This document shows, one piece after another, positions 61,596-64,000 of a stretch of DNA of 64,000 bases. Source of the DNA: Marivita sp046591575 (GTDB taxonomy: Bacteria > Pseudomonadota > Alphaproteobacteria > Rhodobacterales > Rhodobacteraceae); the NCBI RefSeq assembly GCF_046591575.1, contig NZ_JBIQWA010000001.1, positions 785,245 through 849,244 of the forward strand. The letters are read 5' to 3'. Every line of letters begins with the position of its first letter. Within the stretch, counting starts at the first letter, position 1. The position numbers and the translations under genes are program-made. The notes beneath the pieces are model-generated. The model did not search any database. It was not told the DNA's origin and saw only the letters and a program-made list of their open reading frames with translations.

Positions 61596-61631
61596 ATTGA
61601 GCACTTGATCAATCTTATTGAGCAGATGATC
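61596..61631. promoter_or_regulatory. Tandem operator-like repeats between hydroxylase operon and tetR
   Basis: ATTGAGCACTTGATC (61596-61610) and ATTGAGCAGATGATC (61617-61631) match at 13 of 15 positions and start 21 bp apart, two helical turns. The first copy is itself a near-palindrome (TTGAGCA...TGATCAA). This fits a pair of TetR dimers bound on one face of the DNA. Confidence 0.55.
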
Positions 61632-61689
61632 TTTAAAAGCGAGTCGTTGCAAGTGGAAATTTTTGCGACTACCAAAACTTTGAGGGCGT

Positions 61690-62337
61690 ATGATGGACGG
61701 ACAGACCGAAAAACCCGCCCGCGATGGCGAAGACGGTGCCACGCGAAAGCGTCTGCCCCCGGCTGAACGCCGTCAACAAATCCTCGACGAAGCTGTGCGC
61801 TTCTTTGCAGAGGTTGGGCTGGAGGGTAAAACGCGCGACTTGGCCAGACGTCTTGGTGTCACGCAATCCCTGATTTTCAACTATTTCGCTACTAAGGATG
61901 ACTTGATCGATGCGGTCTATGAAAAGGTTTATATCGGTCGCCTATCTCCCGACTGGCCAGAACGCCTAACCGACCGCAGCGTACCCCTACGGAAACGCCT
62001 CCTTGCCTTTTACAGCGAATACAGCGCCCTGATCTTCGAGCGGGAATGGATGCGAATTTTCATGTTCTCGGGACTGGCTGGTGCATCTCTCAACCGCCGC
62101 TACCTCAAACACTTGGGTGACGTCATCCTAAGCCCGCTTTTGGCGGAAACCGAGGTGCTGGCCCGCACGGACAAATCTCCGAAAATGGAAGATGTTTGGA
62201 ACTTGCATGGCGGGATAGTCTACATTGGGATACGCCAGCATATCTACCGCATGCCGGAGCCCGCCGAGCCTCAAGAAGAGATTGCACGGGCGATCGACAA
62301 GTATCTTCAGTTCTTCGATATCGGCACTGACGACTAA
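61690..62337 (+). CDS. TetR-family transcriptional regulator
   Basis: A 215-residue regulator. The N-terminal helix-turn-helix reads GKTRDLARRLGVTQSLIFNYFATKDDLIDAVY, and the C-terminal ligand domain is helical and unassigned. GAGGG precedes the ATG. It is divergent from the molybdenum hydroxylase/TRAP operon and most likely represses it until the substrate or a product binds. The N-terminal 20 residues are polar and probably disordered. Confidence 0.92.
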   Translation: MMDGQTEKPARDGEDGATRKRLPPAERRQQILDEAVRFFAEVGLEGKTRDLARRLGVTQSLIFNYFATKDDLIDAVYEKVYIGRLSPDWPERLTDRSVPLRKRLLAFYSEYSALIFEREWMRIFMFSGLAGASLNRRYLKHLGDVILSPLLAETEVLARTDKSPKMEDVWNLHGGIVYIGIRQHIYRMPEPAEPQEEIARAIDKYLQFFDIGTDD

Positions 62338-62732
62338 GACTAGGTGCCAACGACGGGCTTCCGTCTTGTCCGGACGAACTTGGATAATCTGCAATTACCG
62401 AACCGAACTTTGGTTACGGGATCAAAACATCTCATCAGATACGCCCCGAATACGCAGAGACAGGTCCAACATGGCCAAAGTCTGACACGGGCGTGTCAGC
62501 TCCGTCGGAAAATCCCTCGATGTTCACCGCGAAAAGCTAGACGGCTATGACAAACTCCTCAAAGAAAAGCTTAGCGAAATGACAGACGCCCAATTTTTTC
62601 CAACCGGGCCAGAGGCCGGGTGATCGGCGGAATTTCGCAAGGTGCGGAAAGGCATATGTGACTCTGCGGCAGGACGATATACGATTTTTGTTAATGTGAC
62701 ACGTGTAGCGATTGATCCCCGGAGCCTGCCTT
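62338..62732. other. 395-nt gap between tetR and vgrG; no gene seen
   Basis: No supportable coding frame is present on either strand. The only structure found is an 18-bp palindrome CTGACACGGGCGTGTCAG (62482-62499). The stretch is less GC-rich than vgrG and may hold the vgrG promoter. Confidence 0.5.
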
Positions 62733-64000
62733 ATGAATGCCGAAGCTGACTTCATTCAGGCCGAGCGGATCTTGCGGATTGAAAGCCCGTTGGGCGCGGA
62801 TGTGCTTCTGGCGCAGAAGCTGAGCTTTCGGGAGTCGATCTCGGAGCTGTTCGAGGGGCAGGTCATTGTCCGGTCCAAGACGCCCGATCTGGTGCCGCAG
62901 GATCTGCTGGGCAAAGCAGTGGATGTCAGCGTCGAGCTGGGCGGCGGCGAGCGGCGGAGCTGGAATGCCATCGTCACCGATCTGCGAGCAGGGCCGCGGC
63001 AGACGCGCGGCCTGCGGGAATACACGCTCACTTTGCGGCCCGATCTGTGGCTGCTCAGCCAGACCTCGGATTGCCGCATCTGGCTGGACAAATCCGCCCT
63101 CGACATTGCCGAAGAGCTGCTGGGCGAGCATGGCATTGCCGCCCCCGAGACGGCGGGCGTGGTCGAACCGGTGCCACCGCAGCACTATTCGGTGCAGTGG
63201 AACGAGACCGATCTGGACTACCTCACCCGCAGGCTTGAAGAGGACGGTCTGTTCTACTGGTGGACCCATAAGGCGGGCGCGCACCGGATGCACATCGCCA
63301 GCCATGCGGCGGGCTATGTCGGCGGCGAGGACGTGCGCTTTTCGCATGGCTCGACCGACCGCAACCACATCTCGCGGTTCGACACGACCTTCCGCTACAT
63401 CCCCGGCGGCCATGCCGGGCGGGACTGGAACTTCACCACCCCAAGCACGGTGCCCGGCGGCGACACGCCCAGTGCGATCAGCCTGCCGAAGAACGGCAAT
63501 TACGAACGCTACAGCTATCCGGCGCAGGCCGGTTACGGCCCGGGCAGTCGGGCGTCCGAGGGGATCGAGAACGCGGCGGTGGAGCGTGTCACGCGGCTTC
63601 GGATGCAGGTCCAGGAGGCCGAACACGCCCGTGTGGAGGGGGACAGCACGGTGCGCACCCTGGCCGCCGGCGCGCGCTTCACGCCTTATGACGTGGCCAA
63701 CCCGGACAATGTCTTCGATCCGCATGTGATCCTGGCGATCCAGCACGAGTCCGTCGACACCAGCTACGAGAGCGTGGAAAATCAGCCCGAATATGCCAAC
63801 CGCTTTCTGGCGCTGCCCGCCGATGTGCCCGCCACCCCGCCAATGACCACCCCGCGCCCGCGCATCGACGGCACGCAGGTGGCGATCGTCGCGGGCCCCG
63901 AGGGCGAGGAGATCCACCCCGACGAATATGGCCGCATCAAGCTGTGGTTCCCCTGGGACCGGCGCGCGGCAAAAGACGGCACCGACACCTGCTGGGTGCG
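62733..64000 (+). CDS. vgrG: Type VI secretion tip protein VgrG, N-terminal part (runs off the window)
   Basis: The frame from ATG 62733 stays open for 422 codons to the window end. It has the VgrG layout: a gp27-like N-terminus (LAQKLSFRESISELFEGQVI, QWNETDLDYLTRRLEEDGLF, where the DYL-RLLEEEGI-type motif is clear), then the gp5 OB-fold start (VAIVAGPEGEEIHPDEYGRI, KLWFPWDRR). VgrG forms the spike tip of a type VI secretion needle and often carries effectors beyond the window edge. GGAG lies about ten bases before the ATG. Confidence 0.93.
   Translation, partial: MNAEADFIQAERILRIESPLGADVLLAQKLSFRESISELFEGQVIVRSKTPDLVPQDLLGKAVDVSVELGGGERRSWNAIVTDLRAGPRQTRGLREYTLTLRPDLWLLSQTSDCRIWLDKSALDIAEELLGEHGIAAPETAGVVEPVPPQHYSVQWNETDLDYLTRRLEEDGLFYWWTHKAGAHRMHIASHAAGYVGGEDVRFSHGSTDRNHISRFDTTFRYIPGGHAGRDWNFTTPSTVPGGDTPSAISLPKNGNYERYSYPAQAGYGPGSRASEGIENAAVERVTRLRMQVQEAEHARVEGDSTVRTLAAGARFTPYDVANPDNVFDPHVILAIQHESVDTSYESVENQPEYANRFLALPADVPATPPMTTPRPRIDGTQVAIVAGPEGEEIHPDEYGRIKLWFPWDRRAAKDGTDTCWV

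Noticed and set aside
1..64000. CRISPR array or intact prophage
   Set aside because: No regularly spaced short repeats with unique spacers were seen, and no phage structural or integrase genes other than the T6SS vgrG, which is not a phage marker by itself.

Overview
The window looks like chromosome of a marine alphaproteobacterium of the Roseobacter group (Rhodobacterales). The evidence is gene content: a form I carbon monoxide dehydrogenase operon, FlaF/FlbT-type flagellin control, paired DUF6455 genes, a DUF1467 gene beside methylmalonyl-CoA epimerase, two TRAP transporters and a GntR-controlled sugar ABC transporter. No species can be named from the sequence alone.

Layout. 1-1.3 kb: the tail of an isocitrate/isopropylmalate-type dehydrogenase, a drug/metabolite exporter and tRNA-Pro(CGG). 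1.4-9.9 kb (minus strand): a cox operon, coxC-coxM-coxS-coxL-coxD-coxE-coxF-[33-codon ORF]-coxG. It holds the three CO dehydrogenase subunits, the factors that mature the Mo-Cu site, a membrane LytTR regulator, and a short unannotated gene whose product ends Lys-Phe-Pro-Cys-Cys. 10-23 kb: ordinary core genes (BadF-type kinase, tRNA-Leu, NDUFA9-like protein, DUF6455 pair, M48 protease, nitroreductase, epimerase, response regulator, aspS, carB). 23.2-27.5 kb: a small AT-rich flagellar island (flgD, fliK, fliC, flaF, flbT).

27.8-41 kb: an accessory catabolic block bracketed by two decayed insertion sequences (IS3-like on the left, IS6-like on the right). It contains a sugar-type ABC transporter, a Tm-1-like protein, two class II aldolases, an MBL-fold hydrolase, a HAD-family protein, an FGGY kinase and a GntR regulator. 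GTATAC-centred palindromes lie in front of both divergent arms. 41-47 kb: one 1957-residue repeat protein (DUF4347, cadherin-like repeats, RTX, DUF4214) with a very recent internal duplication.

47-62.3 kb: two TRAP transporter gene sets surround an IclR-controlled thiolase / acyl-CoA ligase / tandem-PPC-domain operon. The second TRAP set follows a three-subunit molybdenum hydroxylase in one apparent operon, with a divergent TetR gene and tandem operator-like repeats. This suggests import of an organic acid followed by hydroxylation. The window ends inside a VgrG gene of a type VI secretion system.

Start sites were chosen by family length and Shine-Dalgarno matches, so several are shorter than the longest open frame. 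All functions are read from recognisable motifs; no database search was run.
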